Positions 62,917-64,000 of a stretch of 64,000 nt of DNA are shown here, one piece after another. Source of the stretch: Desulfovibrio sp. (GTDB taxonomy: Bacteria; Desulfobacterota; Desulfovibrionia; Desulfovibrionales; Desulfovibrionaceae); NCBI GenBank assembly GCA_024683955.1, contig JAIKXS010000030.1, forward strand, positions 1 to 64,000, read 5' to 3'. The first letter of the stretch is position 1; each line of letters starts with the position of its first letter. The notes beneath the pieces were generated by a model. The model was not told where the DNA came from. It saw only the letters and a list, made by a program, of their open reading frames with translations, and searched no databases. The position numbers and the translations under genes are program-made.

Positions 62917-63407
62917 TTTTTTACCTTGCTGTCGTAAAGTGAACGTCTAAGCCTGCTGATCCGATCGATAAATAGCACTCCGTCAAGATGATCAGCCTCA
63001 TGCTGCACAATAATGGCTGCAAAGCCGTCAAGATACTCATCAACTGGTTTCCAATCAAGATCTCTCGCCGTCAGATGGACTCGACTTTTACGAATAACGT
63101 CAGCGCGAAAATCGAGGGGGACAGACAGGCATCCCTCCTTTTCGCTTCTCACATCATCTCCCTCTAGTTCAAGGACCGGATTTAGCAAAACCCTGGGATT
63201 CCTTGACTCGCCGTGTTGAACTCCGTCATCCATAACAAGCATCCGGATAAAATGTCCAACCTGAGGTGCAGCAAGACCAACACCCGGAGCCTTGTACATC
63301 GTCTCAAACATTGCGTCCGCAAGGGCACGCAGTTCAGGAGTTACTTCTTCAACGGGTGCACATACCTGCGAAAGACGCGGATCGGGATAGGTAAGAATAT
63401 CCAACAT
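62886..63407 (-). CDS. def: peptide deformylase
   Basis: Removes the N-formyl group from new proteins, the natural partner of fmt. The 173-residue protein shows the three family motifs: G-V-G-L-A-A-P-Q-V-G, E-G-C-L-S-V-P (metal-binding Cys) and Q-H-E-A-D-H-L-D-G (metal His pair and catalytic Glu). GAGG precedes ATG 63407. Follows aspS by 15 bases. Confidence 0.97.
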   Translation of the reverse strand: MLDILTYPDPRLSQVCAPVEEVTPELRALADAMFETMYKAPGVGLAAPQVGHFIRMLVMDDGVQHGESRNPRVLLNPVLELEGDDVRSEKEGCLSVPLDFRADVIRKSRVHLTARDLDWKPVDEYLDGFAAIIVQHEADHLDGVLFIDRISRLRRSLYDSKVKKWLRRKKHSA

Positions 63408-63422
63408 ACGCGTACCTCAAGA

Positions 63423-64000
63423 TCAGCTTTCTGGAGTTTCCGAAGGAGGCGCTTCACGCAGACGCAAATTAAGCTCACGAAGCTGTTTTGAAGCAACGAA
63501 TGATGGTGACTCGGTCATAAGGCACGTTGCCTTTTGCGTCTTTGGAAACGCAATGACTTCCCGGATACTTGTTGATGACGAAAGAAGCATTACAAGACGG
63601 TCAAGCCCAAAAGCAAGGCCAGCATGTGGAGGCGCGCCATGCTCTAGAGCACGGATGAAGAAACCAAACTGCTCTTCGGCAGATTCATCAGAAAAGCCAA
63701 GCGCACGGAACATTTTGCGCTGAACTTCGGCAGAGTGAATACGAACAGATCCTCCACCTACTTCGTTACCATTCAAAACCATATCATAGGCACGGGCAAA
63801 GGTATTGGCCGGGTCCGATTCCATTTTCTCCAAATCTCCCTCTTTGGGTGAAGTGAATGGATGATGGCAAGAAACGTAGCGCTTTTCCTCTTCACTGTAT
63901 TCGAAAAGGGGAAAATCCGTAACCCATAGGAAATTAAAGGTATTTTCGGGAATAATACCTTTCTCCTTGGCAATGTGCACTCGCAGGTTTCCAAGAGCGG
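63423..64000 (-). CDS. aspS: aspartate--tRNA ligase, C-terminal part (runs off the window)
   Basis: C-terminal 192 codons of AspRS; the 5' end lies beyond position 64000. Visible are [10 protein letters not shown] (motif-2 side of the class II core), H-H-P-F-T-S-P in the bacterial-type insertion, E-V-G-G-G-S-x-R-I-H, and class II motif 3 [11 protein letters not shown]. Frame continues to the window edge as [10 protein letters not shown], agreeing with the family. Probably heads the aspS-def-fmt-rsmB operon. Confidence 0.95.
   Translation of the reverse strand, partial: ALGNLRVHIAKEKGIIPENTFNFLWVTDFPLFEYSEEEKRYVSCHHPFTSPKEGDLEKMESDPANTFARAYDMVLNGNEVGGGSVRIHSAEVQRKMFRALGFSDESAEEQFGFFIRALEHGAPPHAGLAFGLDRLVMLLSSSTSIREVIAFPKTQKATCLMTESPSFVASKQLRELNLRLREAPPSETPES

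Noticed and set aside
1..64000. CRISPR arrays, prophage genes or rRNA
   Set aside because: No regularly spaced repeats, phage structural genes or rRNA signatures were seen on either strand.

Overview
This 64 kb window is a housekeeping stretch of a Gram-negative bacterial chromosome, most probably from the Desulfovibrionaceae (moderate confidence, judged from gene content and protein wording only). Pointers are the ccmF-A-B-C-D cytochrome c maturation operon followed by TPR proteins, the archaeal-type entry to the shikimate pathway (ADH synthase plus DHQ synthase II in an operon with pheA, aroA and tyrA), and a PHP-UvrD helicase fusion. A parABS partition locus at about 58-60.6 kb suggests that the origin of replication is not far away. 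Base composition is moderate, with AT-rich patches around ccmD, rnhA, the 5' end of the M16 protease gene and parA/parB.

Layout. 0.2-5.6 kb: ccm operon (+), including a ccmD of 59 codons. 5.7-9.9 kb: a 1415-residue membrane protein built like a hybrid histidine kinase, with Asn or other residues at every phosphotransfer position. 10-12.1 kb: a universal stress protein and an IS5-family element with clear ends, a 5-bp target duplication and a frameshifted transposase. 12.5-16.4 kb: glmS and a PpiD-like chaperone (-). 16.8 kb: tRNA-Pro(TGG). 17.8-19.5 kb: rnhA, a gate-domain membrane protein and a ThiS/MoaD-like carrier. 19.7-27.9 kb: ahcY, a DciA-like gene, a TtuA/Ncs6-like thiolase, a class IV aminotransferase, an ASD homologue lacking the active-site Cys (Usg-like) and a PP-loop protein. 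28.1-33.8 kb: the aromatic operon on the minus strand, preceded by a leader peptide rich in Phe and Tyr codons and an intrinsic terminator, which looks like a transcription attenuator. 33.9-38.7 kb: DHH phosphoesterase, sulfotransferase and M16C protease (-). 39.2-40.9 kb: rpsB-tsf behind a structured leader. 42-45.4 kb: panC, metK (with a perfect parS inside the coding region) and aroC. 45.4-54.1 kb: recD2, a U32 protease-family RNA hydroxylation protein, a TrmN6-like methyltransferase, fluC and the PHP-UvrD fusion. 54.8-57.5 kb: NlpC/P60 lipoprotein, MerR-like regulator, DsbA-like protein and a single-domain response regulator. 58-60.6 kb: parS, parA, a zinc-ribbon protein and parB. 60.6-64 kb: rsmB-fmt-def-aspS (-), aspS running off the end.

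How it fits together. The ADH synthase, DHQ synthase II, AroA and AroC steps lead to chorismate, and PheA and TyrA branch to Phe and Tyr; the proposed attenuator would tie that operon to the supply of charged Phe/Tyr tRNA. MetK and AhcY make and recycle SAM/SAH. Several genes modify RNA (two PP-loop proteins of thiolation type, a possible sulfur carrier, a U32 protein, TrmN6-like, RsmB). The signals most worth checking are the attenuator, the phosphorelay-dead sensor protein, the parS inside metK and the rpsB leader.
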